A stretch of 64,000 nucleotides of DNA from Paramecium pentaurelia (GCA_905183005.1 CAJJDO010000018.1:7210-71209), one strand, 5' to 3'. Counted from the stretch's first letter, positions 22,750 through 35,102 are shown. Notes: generated from the letters alone by a model not told the origin. Made by a program: numbers and translations.

Positions 22750-25035
22750 TCAATTGAAGTTATGAGGAGGTTGAAATTATAAAAACTATCTATCAGGTGA
22801 TTCAATTTCTTATTAATCAAATTCAAAATTATTAAAAAATTATTTTGCTAGAGGGGAGCAATAATTAAAACAAGGAGAATGAAAAATATTAGGTGATTGA
22901 TTTTCATGAAAATAATATCTTTAAACCGGAGAAATCATTTCATTGCATAAAAATTATTCTTCTTTTTAATATTCTAATTTTGCTTATTCTACTTCAATTT
23001 TTGCTTCTAATTTTAAATTTATATCACTTTTCTTCTTCACAAAATTTAAGTCATTTTAAATTTGGTTTTATTTTGATTTTACTAACTCCTCTTTTTTAAT
23101 TAAAGGATCATCTTCTATTTCAATAGCATTTTTATCTTAACAATTAAAATATCTATCTAATTAGTCTTTGTCATCAATTATTATACAATTTTTTTCTGAT
23201 TACTCCTTATCAATTTTCTATAAAGAAGAGCAGTCTTTTTATTTTAATTTTCTGTTCACTTTATCTTGATGATTGGAATCAAGTATTTTAAATTCTCTAA
23301 TTAATAAATGATTCTGTGATTTACTAGAATTAGTTTTATTTAATTTATTTTTGAATTCAACCAGTTTTTCTAAACTCTAATATATATCATTTATATATTT
23401 CCTAATAGTTCTAATATTTTTGATTTCAGTTATTTTACATGGTTGTTCCAAAGGTTAAAATACTTTAGATTTGAATACTACTCTGCTTGCCAGACAATTA
23501 TTAAGTTAGAAGGATTCTGGAAATTTTCGATTAACTAATTGAGACAATTTTTAAATAGAAAAAGGTGCTATTTCAAAGCTTTTATTATATGGCATAGAGG
23601 CTTATTTTTCATAGCAGTTATTTAAAATATATTCAAATTCTTCCCTATCTAATTTAATAGATGAAAAATATTCTAAAGCTTATTTTCTCACTTCATTAAT
23701 ACAATTATTTTCATCCTCTTTAATTGTTAATGATTCCCAAATAATTGAAATAATCCATTCAATTAATATTTTTTTATTGGTATAGCATTCACGAAAATTA
23801 GATAGTATATATTTTAAATGAGATTTATCTAATTTTGGACATGGAAAACCTATTAATTACAAACTTTATAATTGATTTTAGTATATTTCAATTTTCTTCA
23901 AAATATCTTAAACAGAAGTACATTAAATATTTAGTTAATTATGTATTTCAGTGTTTAAAGTAAATTTAAATAATTGATCCTCAAGTTTAGGTTCAGAATT
24001 TTGACTGTTTTCTAAACTAAGATTAGTTTCTGAATCAATATAATTTAAGAAAGCTGATGAGAAATAGCATTTTTCTAATTATTTTTATTTCTTCTTCTGC
24101 CTTTTAGTTCGACAGTCTAAATTACCTTGATGGATCGTAGTAAATGTATTAGCTGATGTTTTTGTTTCTAATAAAGCAATAGAATTCTTTTCAGTTTAAT
24201 TATCTGCATCATTATTAAATCTCAATCTCTCTTCTTATTTTAAGCTACATTTATCACTTAATTATAAATCTATATTTATTATTTTATCAAGTTCTTGAGA
24301 TAATTGATTAAAACTATTAATTACATCAGTTCCACTCTTATAATTCTTAGTTTCAATATCAATAAGTAAATTTCTAAATTCTTCTAATTTATCTATTATT
24401 GATTAGATATATTTTCTTATCCTCCTCACATTTTTTAAATCAGTGATGTTACATAATTATTTAAAATCTTCTGTAGATTTTGCATCATATACTTGACAAC
24501 AACATGGATGATTCAAACTCCTTAAAAACATGGGCATAGGACTTTCTAGCAAAGCAAAGAAGTTAGCATATTCGAACTAAGTATAAGGAATTTTACTATA
24601 ATAAGGATTGCAATATCTGGATTCAAAAAGTGATTCTATTTCGTATTCCCATACCTTATTACTCCATTCTATTTTAATCCCTTTTATGGTGAGAAATTGT
24701 TCAACTCTAGTTCTTATTGTCTCTAATCTAGTTTCAGGATCTTCTATACTAGTAACTTCTCCAATGAAGCTTATTAACACTCTAATCATTCGTTTCTATT
24801 CATTCTCATTTAAATCCATGATTCCATTAAGATAAGCAATTATTTATCCACTATCTATTTAGATAGATGGAAAACCAAACAAACAAACAAGTTGTCGTTT
24901 TAATAAGTTCATATTACACTTTTCTTTTATTCTATCTATTTGTTATCTCTCATAGTCTTGACAATCTAAATCAAATTCATAAGAATTCCAATTAGGGATA
25001 TAATCAAAATCAAACAAATACTCCTATTCAGACAT
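22750..25035 (-). CDS. Unknown protein with an internally duplicated domain (761 aa), paralog A
   Basis: Minus strand, ATG 25033-25035 to TGA 22750-22752, intronless, 2286 nt. The protein appears to contain two diverged copies of one ~200-residue module. Each begins with a Phe-Gly/Gly-Phe-Pro segment (LFGFPSIQIDSGQI, LIGFPCPKLDKSHL), passes through helices rich in Trp/Glu, and ends in a Cys plus [IV]RxIRKYI helix (LCNITDLKNVRRIRKYIQS, PCKITEIKNIRTIRKYIND). The linker is hydrophilic and includes a basic stretch, RTKRQKKKQK, that could be a nuclear signal. The C-terminus is aromatic/Pro-rich (NYCSPLAKQFFNN...). The adjacent minus-strand gene at 25439-26960 has a single related module. I recognise no known family. 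Function unknown. Confidence 0.8.
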
Positions 25036-25438
25036 TATTATGTTTATAAATTATATTAATTATTCTAACATCATTACAATAAGAGACACTGTTACAAACA
25101 ACCTGATATCAGTTCTTCATTCTGTTAAAGATTTCAATGATAGCTTATTTACTATATTGATTGTCTTGTGATTCATTATAAAAATGACAAGAATATATTA
25201 ACCAAATTTATGTAAAATCATTTTTAGTATTATCCTATTATTAGTAAATAATTTGTTAATTTTAAGTGATTGAGAATTAATAATATAAATTTATTCATAA
25301 ATTATAATTAGTTTTCCTTCAAAATGAATTTTATGCATAAAATATTCATTAATGTTTTTAATCATTATTAATCTAATATATATTACAACTGTCTATTATA
25401 GTAAAAAAATAAACTATATTTTAAACTATCATTATATA
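25036..25438. other. Spacer between the two paralogs
   Basis: 403 nt, AT-rich. It carries the promoter of paralog A and the 3' end of paralog B. No other gene was seen. Confidence 0.4.
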
Positions 25439-26960
25439 TCATTTTTTTTAACCTCCCTATTATAATTATTTAGCAAATCTTATGTTAAAAAGATCATCCA
25501 ATATCTCAAAATATGAATATTAAGATTTATTTTCAGATGATTATATTTACTATTTCTCATTAATTTCATTCTTTTCCTTATTTTATATCAAACCTTAAGA
25601 ATTGTTATCAACATTTATGAGATTCTAATTCTTGATAGGTTTAAAATATTCTAGTAAAGTCTTTGATTTAATTACATTTATTTGTATCTTCTTCCTTTAT
25701 AATATTTAATTTTATGGTTTTATTTATCGTTCTTAATCAATTTATTTTTTTTATGGCTCATCTATAATTAGATCCTTTTGATTTTGAACTTTTAATGTAA
25801 GTTATTCTATTTGTTCAATCATGGCCTATGGTAAAGTGACTGGCTTGAGTTATAGTACTTTCATCTTTCTCAAATAATATTCTACTGATAAATCTTATAA
25901 TTGATTATTTGTCTAATACAAATCAACTTAAAATTCCTTTTGAGATTTTAATTAATAAATGTTATTCAATGCATTCATTATTATACTTAAGTATTCTCTT
26001 ATTTATCTAATATTAATTAATTCATTTTCATTCACTAACTCCTTGATTTCTATATCATCTTTAGTTTACAATGGGAAATTCTAGCAAAATTAATGTAACA
26101 TTTGAGTATTGCTCCATCTATTCATTAAAGTAAAAAGATTTAAAGTTTCAAACATAATTTAGTATCTTTCTTTCCCACTTAAATAACTTTACATCTTCAC
26201 ATTAGGCATATGGCAATAAGGAATTACAAACAAAGTTCTTCTTATTAGCTTCTTCCACCTCTCTAATGTCCATTCAAGCTTAATTCCACAGTTTTCTAGA
26301 TAGCATTCAACCTGTTTTTAAATCATAATTTCTTTTGTTTCTACATTTAAATTAACCTCATCTCCTCTTTCTACATATCCCTCACCAATTGCTCCAACTA
26401 ATTTCTATATTACACTCTCATCATTCTATATAATTTCTTTTTCATATTACTAGATAAATTATTTAATCTTATCCTAATTTAAATTTATTGTTGGAATTCC
26501 AATTTCTGTTAGGGCTTTAAATTTTGCATCATGAAATTTGATCTTTTGATTAATTTAAGCTTTCACTTATTCATCTAATATTTCTTAAAGCTTTTCATTT
26601 TTTCTTTAATTTCGTTATTAGGTAGCCTATTTATTTTTTGTAGATTTTTATTTAATTTTTGACTCTTATGTTAATTTAAGATTTTATTAATCTTTCTTCT
26701 CTATAAATTGATTGTCCTTACTTTGAGAATTCAATCTATATTTTTTTTTGTGTTTGCGAAGTGATTTAGTGTTAATAATATTTGTAAATGATAAAGTTGA
26801 ATTATTACCAGGCATTTTTCTATTCAATACTTAATATCTAGTACCTTCCTATATCATTTGAACCCTGTTATTTCTTTGATCTCAACTTCATTCGTTTTTT
26901 TCTTTTAAGCTTTTAAGATGCCTAAACATTGTTGTTTTTTTCTACTCCATTAGATTTCAT
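25439..26960 (-). CDS. Unknown protein (498 aa), paralog B of the upstream gene pair
   Basis: Minus strand, ATG 26958-26960 to TGA 25439-25441, one 25-nt intron (26820-26844), 1497 coding nt. The N-terminal ~95 residues are very basic and Gln-rich (RKHKKKYRLNSQSKDNQ), compatible with nuclear or nucleic-acid association. The central module resembles that of paralog A: LTEIGIPTINLNQDKIKQFI, a GAIGEGYVERGDEV segment, IKLEWTLERWKKLIRR, and ENELINIRQIREYLSIIMN in place of the VRRIRKYI helix. Near the C-terminus is SKTLLEYFKP, which resembles a PCNA-interacting peptide lacking the leading Gln. The tail is Gln/Asn-rich. No named family was recognised. The shared module and head-to-tail order imply a local duplication. 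Confidence 0.78.
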
Positions 26961-27310
26961 TTCTAATTAAAATTTTTATTACAAATAATCAAATTGAATT
27001 TGTATTAGAGTAAAATAATAAAAATAGAGAACTAATATATATATATTTAAAAAACGAAATGTTGATATTAAAGCATTATTTTTTCATCTTAAATTATTAT
27101 TCTATTTTATTTTGAATAATTAATAAAAATGAATATATTCTATGTATAGATTCTAATTATTATAAGATGAAGTATTAGTGATATTTTTTATAAGTTTAAT
27201 CAAAGTAAAATAAGTAAAGCATTTTATATATAATATATTACAGATTATTGAAATGAGTCAATTTGTTTAGAGAAATTATATATTATAATTATAAATTAAA
27301 TAAACAGATA
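26961..27310. other. Intergenic region between divergent genes
   Basis: 350 nt of AT-rich sequence between paralog B (minus) and the kinase-Kelch gene (plus), presumably containing both promoters. Confidence 0.4.
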
Positions 27311-29404
27311 ATGTTTAGGAAGTAGGATTTCAAAAAATTGGAATTATTAGGTTCAGGAAAGAAGCATACCAAGATATATCGAGTTTAGCATATACAAACA
27401 AATAAGATATATGCTTTAAAAGAGATTGAAGCAACTAATTTAGAGAAATTAAATGAATACAAAGAAGAAGCAGTTTAACTCAGCAAAGTTTAAAATTGTG
27501 GTAATGTGATTCGATTCTATGGATACTATTTTGCTGAAACTTTATACAATACATTTCGTTTAGGAATCATTACTGAGTACTTAAAACATTTATTTATATA
27601 GGTACATGGATCATAACACAAATTTGGAAAATCTTTATAGGAAAAGAAAGAAACCTAATTAATTCTGGAAAGAAAATGAATTAGTAACTATGTTGTTTAG
27701 CATAATATCGACATGCTCATATTTGCAATAAAAAGGAATTTGTCATAGAGATATAAAACCAGCTAACTTATTTATGATTACAAATGGGGAATTGAAATTA
27801 ATTGATTTTGGTGAAAGCAAGGATTATTTCTTTGATTTAGAGAATGAAGCCAAAAATACTTACACAATGGCAACTATTAGAGGAACCCCTTAATATTTAT
27901 CACCTATATTATGGAAGGCTCATGTAATTGATGGAAATAGTAGATATGTAGAACATAATATTTATAAATCTGATGTTTTTTCAACTGGCTTAGTTATGTA
28001 TTAAATGAGTGCAATGCAAGAAGTAACTGGATTCAATAATACTTAACAAAATGAAGGAGAATAATTAATTATATAGAGTTTGGCTTAATTAGAATAAAAG
28101 TATAGTCCTGCTTATGTTTCTATAATAAAATTGATGTTAATTTTTGAAGAGGCTTAAAGACCATCATATGTTGAGATTGAGCAATTATTTATAGAACATG
28201 AAGAGAAATATCATTCAGGTTAGATATCCGAGAATGTAGCTATAAATGATTACATTTTGTTATACAATTAACATTATAATACTATGTTAAAACGAGGACC
28301 TCCTTATAGAACATCATAAGAAGCTGAAGTATAATTTAAAAATGTGATCACTTAACATATGAAAAATGCAGGTCCATCATAAGTGATTGAACAATCTCAA
28401 AAGTCAAAATAACCTTTAAGAGAATAACCATCTTCTTAGAAATAATAATAGATTACATAATAATAATAATAATAATAATAATCTTAATAAGTTTAAGTTA
28501 TTAAGTAGCCTATAGTATCTTAATCCACTTTTTATAGAGATTCTACTTTAATATTAAATGATTCCTGTTTATGGTTTGAATTTGGTGGTAAGACAATAAG
28601 TAAATTTTCAACAACTAAATAAAAATGGCGATAGATTGCAAAATTAGATGTGGAATTAGATAGATAATTTACAACTCTATTTGTTCCAGATAAAAAAGCA
28701 TTTTATCTTATTGGAGGATTTCAAGAAACTAACTTTCGAGTATATTAAAATGATAGATTGGAGTTAATGAAACATTAAATTCCTATGAATAGATTCTTCT
28801 GTTCTTGTCTCTATTATAATAAAAAAATCTATTGTATTGGTGGATATGATGAATAACATAAAGTTTAATTATCATCAGTGTTGTATTATGATTTAATTTC
28901 AGAGAAATGGGTTTAATTAGCTGATTTAAAATAACCAAAAAGTTAAGCTGCAGCTTGTAGAATTAATGATAATGAATTAGTGTTATTTGGAGGATATAAT
29001 AAGGAAGATGGAACTTTAGATACAATAGAAAGATACTTTATAAATGAGAATAGATGGGAAAAATGTAATTTAAAATTACCATTGCCATTAAGAAGATTTA
29101 TGGCAGTAAGAGTTAAAAAGAATTTAGCATTATTGATAGGAGGTTTAACAATGTATGCTAAAGAAAGTTAAAAGGTTTTGAAAGTAGATTGGGAGAAGAA
29201 AGAAATTATAGAATGTGAACCTTTAGAAAAAGGTAATAGATTTATATTAAATATTTAGGTGGAATTGTTGAAAGTGAAGTACTTCTTGATAATGAAGGTA
29301 ATTTACATATATTTCTTGAAAATGCAAATGGTACTTCACCACATGCTCACATTAAATATTATTTTGATCCAAATGCAACAAAATATGAGACTAAAGCTGA
29401 TTGA
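27311..29404 (+). CDS. Protein kinase fused to Kelch repeats (680 aa)
   Basis: ATG 27311, TGA 29402-29404, introns 27577-27601 (25 nt) and 29233-29258 (26 nt), 2043 coding nt. Residues ~5-290 form a Ser/Thr kinase domain: GSGKKHTKIYRV glycine loop (degenerate), YALKEIE lysine, GICHRDIKPANLF catalytic loop, LIDFGES metal motif, and RGTPQYLSPILW in the activation/APE region. A Gln-rich linker follows, with a run of TAA-encoded Gln near 28458-28484. Residues ~410-640 contain Kelch beta-propeller motifs (FYLIGGFQE, IYCIGGYDE...SEKWVQL, LVLFGGYNKEDGT...NRWEKC, LALLIGG). The kinase presumably phosphorylates targets chosen by the propeller. The glycine loop lacks the usual GxGxxG, so nucleotide binding may be atypical. 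It converges with the next gene, 35 nt between stops. Confidence 0.88.
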
Positions 29405-29439
29405 AAAAAAATATTTAGTTAAAGAATTTTTTTACACTA

Positions 29440-30138
29440 TCATTAATCTTACAAACTTGTTTTCAAATATTGATTGAAAATGTTTTGAGCAAATTCTTAA
29501 TGATCACGATCATAATTATGAGTATTAGGCCTTATGGAATATGAAATTATTTGCTTTCGATTTCGTTTTTAATCTTATAAATCAGTGTCACTATTAAATC
29601 TTCTGTTTATTTTATTCTAAAATAATTGATATTTATTGTTATTATTCAAATATTGTCTCTTTCTTGTTGATGATGCAGTCTAAGGTATCTTAATTTATGA
29701 ATAATCTAATGAAATTTTTTAACTCTCTTCTTTCTCTTTCTCTTTTTCCTTAAAATTAAATTTTAACAAACTTAACTTTCTCTCTAAAAATATACAATCT
29801 TTATCATCTTCCTTTTTAAAAACCTTTTTTATAATTGCAAATCTATTTTTTTACTCACTACTTAATTTAAAGAAGGGTTTAAAGTTATTTTATTAACAAA
29901 ATGTTTAATTATGCTCTCTTATTTAATTATTATCACTACACCATGTAATTTCATTTTGTCTGGTACTACTTTTACTAGATATGATCTTTGGAGATTAAAG
30001 GGGAAATATCAAATTATTAGGCTAAATCTTCATTGGATTACGAAAATGTTTTATTATAATTGCTCTTCTCTTAGGAGACTTCGAGTGTTCCTATTCAACA
30101 GTTCCTTCAACTGGATAATTAATTAATTGTAAAATCAT
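29440..30138 (-). CDS. Unknown basic, low-complexity protein (232 aa)
   Basis: Minus strand, ATG 30136-30138 to TGA 29440-29442, intronless, 699 nt. The sequence is rich in Lys, Arg, Asn, Gln and Ser, with a charged run (EKEKEKEES) and basic patches (SKSPKRRAIIIKHF; KRNRKQI). There is no signal peptide, membrane helix or recognised domain. Shadow frames on the plus strand here are shorter and less consistent. Confidence 0.6.
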
Positions 30139-30405
30139 TATAACAATAAGTTCTATTATAAAATAATTTATATTCATATATAAAATATATGATAATAATT
30201 AAAACAAATTTTAAAACTGAATTATTATCTTAATAATTTATTTAATATTTTGGTTATCCAGATAAAAATGCTATCAGATTTCATATCTAATTATATTAAA
30301 ATGGTTAAATCTATCTTAATCTTAATGAATATTATAATTATCAAGTTAAATATAATTGGTTAGTATAGATTATAGATAATCTCTTGATGAACTATTTATA
30401 TTTTA

Positions 30406-30481
<76 letters not shown>

Positions 30482-30647
30482 TTTTTAAACTTTATTGTTA
30501 TATCAAATTAGTATATTGAAAATTATCAAATACATAAATAACAAATATAACATAACAGAGAAGAATTATAAGAAGTAGAATAGTTTTAATTTTTCATATA
30601 TAAAGTATATTGATTACAATAATAATTTTTTAATGTTTAATAGGGTT
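30139..30647. other. Non-coding region with a TAA microsatellite
   Basis: AT-rich and without a gene. It includes the trinucleotide array annotated separately. Confidence 0.5.
30406..30482. repeat. (TAA)n microsatellite, about 25 units
   Basis: An uninterrupted AAT/TAA run of roughly 77 nt in intergenic DNA. In a ciliate, TAA arrays inside genes give polyGln, as at 39147-39254, but this one lies outside any gene I can support. Confidence 0.9.
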
Positions 30648-31063
30648 TCAAGCAGTTGCATTTCCATTTTCTAAATAATGCTTTTTCTATATCAATATTA
30701 CTTCTTCTAAATGTTCTCTATTATAGATATATAAATTTAATACTAATCAAAGAATTTGCCTGCATACATTAAGACATCATCTGGTTTTTCCTCCAATACT
30801 CTAAATAAGAAAATGCTTAGCATAACAGATAATTCTGGATGTTTTCTTAAATAGATTTCATTTGCCATTCTGAATTAAACTTTCTTCTTTTCCAATTCAA
30901 CTGCTTAACTTGTTACTAAACCTGGTTAACCAGCAATATCATGTGGATTTACATATTTTTCTTTATCATACATATTTCGGATTTAGTAATCATAAAATTC
31001 ATTTACATGTTCTTTTTCTGATTGATTAGTGATATTAGTATCATTAAGATGATCAAATGACAT
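30648..31063 (-). CDS. Small RIIa-like (dimerisation/docking) protein (129 aa)
   Basis: Minus strand, ATG 31061-31063 to TGA 30648-30650, intron 30718-30743 (26 nt), 390 coding nt. The central helix pair, KHPELSVMLSIFLFRVL followed by EEKPDDV and AGKFF, matches the RIIa-type docking/dimerisation fold found in regulatory subunits of PKA and in ciliary proteins (compare RIIAD1, ropporin). Such proteins bind A-kinase anchoring helices, often in the axoneme. The spliced C-terminus is short and hydrophilic. The ATG is only 24 nt from the divergent ATG of the phosphatidylserine synthase gene. Confidence 0.7.
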
Positions 31064-31087
31064 TTATATTGAATAATTAATTTAATA

Positions 31088-32202
31088 ATGAGTTTTCATA
31101 AACTTATGTTTTGGACATTCACAACTGTTCTTCTATATATTGCTTATAACAATAATGAAGGATTTGAAGTGAATTCAAAAAGAGGTGTGTTAGCAGCCAT
31201 GCTATTTATTGCAATGATAGGTTCATTGAAACCCAGTGATCCTTTTGGTGATAAATATGGAGCCATTTTTAGAATATAATTATGGTTATCAGCCACATTT
31301 ATAGCCATCTTGGTCTATTTAGCATTTTAAAATGAGAAAGATGGTAGATATGTACATCACTCAAATAACTTTAGCTTATGAGTTTAGGAGATAATAGATT
31401 AGGTAAGCCTGTCACTAAGGATATGCATACATATGATGATAATTGTGAATTTGAATGGATAAATATTGTTGACAATCTAGATCATTACTATTGGAGTCAT
31501 GTAATCAATTGGCTATTGGCTACATTTCTTGTTAGAGACTTTTGGTTTCTTAACTTTTGGTCTGTTTTAGATGAAATTATTGAATTATCTTGGTAACACA
31601 AACTTCCACATTTTAGAGAATGTTGGTGGGATCATGTATTATTGGATGTATTATTAAGTAATACTGTTGCTATTATTATTGGAATGATCATAATTAAGAA
31701 ATTCAAATTTTAATAATACAGTTGGTTTGCTAAAGATACCTTTACAAATCCAAAGAAATTTGAAGCTGTTCTTATTGTAATCATTGTAATCATAGGCAAC
31801 TTTTTAAATAATTTCTTCTTGATGAATTAATTATGGGTTCCTCCAAAATGTTGGATGGTTGTATATAGACTTTTAATATGGTTTATGTTAGGTCATTCAG
31901 CATTCAGAGAATTACATAATTCAATTACTGATTAAAACTAATCATATCAATTAAGATATCTTACATATTTCACGATTGCAATAGAAACATTAATATCTAT
32001 TAAATTTTTACCTGATTGTGGAAATTTATAAAATGAAGATACTCCAATATATATATGGTTACCATGGCTTGTAGTTGGTTTAGTATCTTTACTTTGGTGG
32101 ATTAAATTGCAATTAAAATAATCAAAGCAATAAATATAGCCATAATCACAAGAAACAATATAAAAATAAGATAAGAGTAGAAAAGGAAAAAAGAAAGATT
32201 GA
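31088..32202 (+). CDS. PTDSS: Phosphatidylserine synthase, base-exchange type (363 aa)
   Basis: ATG 31088, TGA 32200-32202, one 23-nt intron (31352-31374), 1092 coding nt. A multi-pass membrane protein (about eight hydrophobic segments) with the PSS signature: DPFGDKYGAIFR in the second membrane region, NFWSVLDEIIELSWQH, and ECWWDHVLLDVLLSN, which matches the conserved ECWWDH...D box. The C-terminus is a Lys/Gln-rich tail (KSRKGKKKD), consistent with an ER-resident protein. These enzymes exchange the head group of phosphatidylcholine or phosphatidylethanolamine for serine in ER/mitochondria-associated membranes. Length is somewhat below the human enzymes (~470). Confidence 0.92.
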
Positions 32203-32465
32203 AAAATTGTGTATTTTGTATAAATTAGTATATTCTAAATAAAATGGAACCTTTTATATATAAATATTATTAAACATATTTGTTTGATTCTATATTTAAT
32301 AATCATAATTTATATAAGAGATGCTGTTGATTGAATTAAGAATGAAAGTACTTTCTAATTTTTCAATTTTAGAAGAATATGTATGAATGATTAATTTAGA
32401 AGGTCAAGAATAATAAGAAATAAGGAAATTAATGATTTTTTTAACGAATATTAATTAATATTAAG
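32203..32465. other. Spacer
   Basis: 263 nt, AT-rich. An ATG at about 32389 opens a short Gln-rich frame that runs out of phase with the next gene; its role is unclear. Confidence 0.35.
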
Positions 32466-33491
32466 ATGATTCCCGGAGGAGAATTTATATAGTGTCTACA
32501 TGAAATCAAAGAAAATTGCCCACCTTTACAACACTTGAATTATAGTCATAAAAAATCGTTTAAACAAAGTTTAGACTCAATCACTTAAAAGATTCCAATT
32601 GTAAAATCTATTCATAAACTTCGACAAGAGTAAGAATAGAAAATATACTAAAATATGTAAAAAATGAGGAGGATGAATTTAATGCATGAAATCAATAAAG
32701 TCAATCCAAAGTTGCATCATGAATTAAAATTGATTCCTTATGAATTGCTTACTATTAAATATGGTATATATATTTAACTTATATTTTAGTCGAATGTAAA
32801 TAATAATAATAAGAAAATCATAATGAAGTGTTATCAGATAATAGTTATAATAAATATACATAATAATAACAACAATTAGAACATCTTAGTTCTGGACTCA
32901 AAATATTCTAACATCGACCATATATTAGAAATATTATGGATGATTATGAACAAGATAATAGTAATTATAGTGATTCTTATATCAATAAATATTTGGATCT
33001 GAATTGAATTAAAGTTTATATTATTTAATATCAATTTCATAAATATGAGAACTAAATTCCATACTCTTTCAATTCCAACTAAAGTGAGCATCTGGTAATC
33101 TGAAATTTCAGATGAATAAAAAAGCAAAAAATAAAATAACACATATTCCAGATCAAAATTAGATGATTTCATAAATGAGAAACCTGATCGTCTTCAAACT
33201 AATTCTGATCTTAAATTGTCTTAAATCCTTAATTATAAACGTAAACTTGCATAACCTACAAATATTGCATGGATGTATAATTATAAATCATAATCCAAAT
33301 TACATAAGCAATCATTTATGAATGAATATCTAAAATCTATTATAGAGGAAACTAAATTAAAACCAAATCTAGAATAATTATCAAATCCAAGAAATCCATA
33401 TATCAATCATAAAGATTTTATTAATGATAAATATGTATAGAGAAAAAAACTATTTCGAGATCCTAGAAAATTCACTAAAACATTAAAATGA
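32466..33491 (+). CDS. Unknown hydrophilic protein, frame-broken (two ORFs)
   Basis: ORF A: ATG 32466 to TGA 33005-33007 with one 26-nt intron (about 32764-32789), 171 aa. ORF B: ATG 33045 to TGA 33489-33491, 148 aa. Both are hydrophilic, Asn/Lys/Gln-rich, coiled-coil-poor and similar in style, so they are probably one gene interrupted by a frameshift near 33000. No GT...AG pair in the region restores the frame, which suggests a sequencing error, a recent mutation or two separate genes. ORF B has the motif NPYINHKDFINDKYVQRKKL. No family was recognised. Confidence 0.55.
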
Positions 33492-33536
33492 TTTTTTTGC
33501 TATAAATCTTTTCATTTTATATGAAAATCATTATTT

Positions 33537-34865
33537 ATGATGAATTCTGAAATATATCTAGTTAAGTTAAATCAACTATTCTGGCATAGTAAACTGTTAT
33601 CCACAAATCCTGTGACTTTACAAATTCGTTCTGGTAATCTCAATACAAATTGGGAAAAATCTGAGAATCTACAAATTGAACTCAAAAAATATAACTCTCT
33701 TTAAGAAGGAATCTTAGATATAGGTGAAATGCTTAAACTTAAATTAAGATAAGGATATCATGAAATTAAGTCTTCAGAAATAGTTAAAATATATGAATAG
33801 ATTAATTTTCCAGAAGCAGAATATATGTATGAATTAGATTTGAAATACAAATAGTTTCAATAATAAAAAGGGCTAATTGATGATAAGTAACTTACTAAGA
33901 AAGAATAAATTGTACAAAAAATTGAAAGAAAATAAAAATAACCAGGATTAAATTACCCAGAAAAGTCATGCTCTTAATTATTAGATGATGCTACCCAAGG
34001 TAAATTAGTCTCAGTATGGCCAAAAAATAAAATGAGACCTAATCTTGGAGAAAATTTAGGATTAGGACCTACTTTTTCAACTAGTTAAAGGATATCATGT
34101 TTATTAGCCTAGAATTGGACTGTGTCAGTAGATCCAAAAGGATATTATATGAGTGAAAAATTAGATGGAATGAGAATGATATGGACAGGAATGGAGATGT
34201 TTACTAGAAATGGATATTCATTAAAATTTCCATCTTATTTTATTGAAGGTTGGCCAACAACTTATTTAGATGGAGAATTATGGATTAATCGAGGAACATT
34301 TAATAAGGTATTGACATCAGTCAGAAAAAGAATTCCAGATCCTAATGCTTGGAAGACAATAAAATATATGGTATTTGATGCTCCATTTCTTCAAGAACCA
34401 TTTAGTGATAGATATGCAAAATTAAAGAAGGCAATTGAAAAAATAAAAAATCCTCATCTTATTTATCTTCCTCATAAAATTTGTAGAGGAAAAGAGCATT
34501 TAGCAGAAGAACTTGCAGAAGTATAAAATAATGGTGGAGAAGGTTTAATGTTAAGGGATCCTGATTCTTTATATGAGGGAATTAGATCTAAAAGCTTATT
34601 AAAAGTTAAATCTTCTTTGGATGCAGAAGCTTTTATTATTGATTATATAGAAGATACACATATGAAGAAATAAGGTATTTTAGGAGGATTTTTAGTACGA
34701 AATGATTAAGGATTAGAATTTGAAGTTGGTTTGGGATTGAAAATTGGAATAAAAAAACAAAGACCTCCAATTGGTACAAAAATAACCTATAAATATTGTG
34801 GGTTAGCAGAAAATGGTTATCCTAAATTTCCAGAATTTGTACGATAATATCCACAAGATATTTGA
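33537..34865 (+). CDS. ATP-dependent DNA ligase with WGR-like N-terminal domain (442 aa)
   Basis: ATG 33537 (two tandem ATGs), TGA 34863-34865, intronless, 1329 nt. Residues ~5-85 resemble a WGR domain (VTLQIRSGNLNTNWE ... KLRQGYHEI), a DNA-strand-end binding module of PARP-type proteins. From residue ~200 is the nucleotidyltransferase core: YMSEKLDGMRMIW (motif I, with the Lys of KLDG at ~208 as the adenylated residue), MFTRNG (motif Ia), TYLDGELW (III), YMVFDAP (IIIa), GGEGLMLRDP (IV) and SLLKVKS (V). A short OB-fold ends the protein. It seals DNA nicks using ATP, forming a ligase-AMP intermediate. The compact size and WGR pairing suggest a repair ligase of the small viral/bacterial type. 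Confidence 0.9.
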
Positions 34866-35102
34866 GTCAATGTAATTTTCAATAATATATATTATTTGTT
34901 AATTAATTACTTATTTATTTTATATCTATCAGTCATCCAATATTCAACGTTTATATTAAATAAAATTTCTTAATTTTGATAATTTAAATAATTCGATCAA
35001 GATCAATAAAAATAAGCTTCAAAATTAATTTAATTTTTATTTATTCACATATCATTGTTCTAGTTTCTTTAATAATAAAATTATTAGAATAAATTCTAAT
35101 AA
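34866..35102. other. Spacer
   Basis: 237 nt, AT-rich. No gene was seen. Confidence 0.4.

Noticed and set aside
29911..30126. Plus-strand ORF opposite the unknown basic protein
   Set aside because: The minus-strand frame is longer (232 aa), starts with ATG and ends in TGA close to the convergent neighbour. The plus ORF is antisense.
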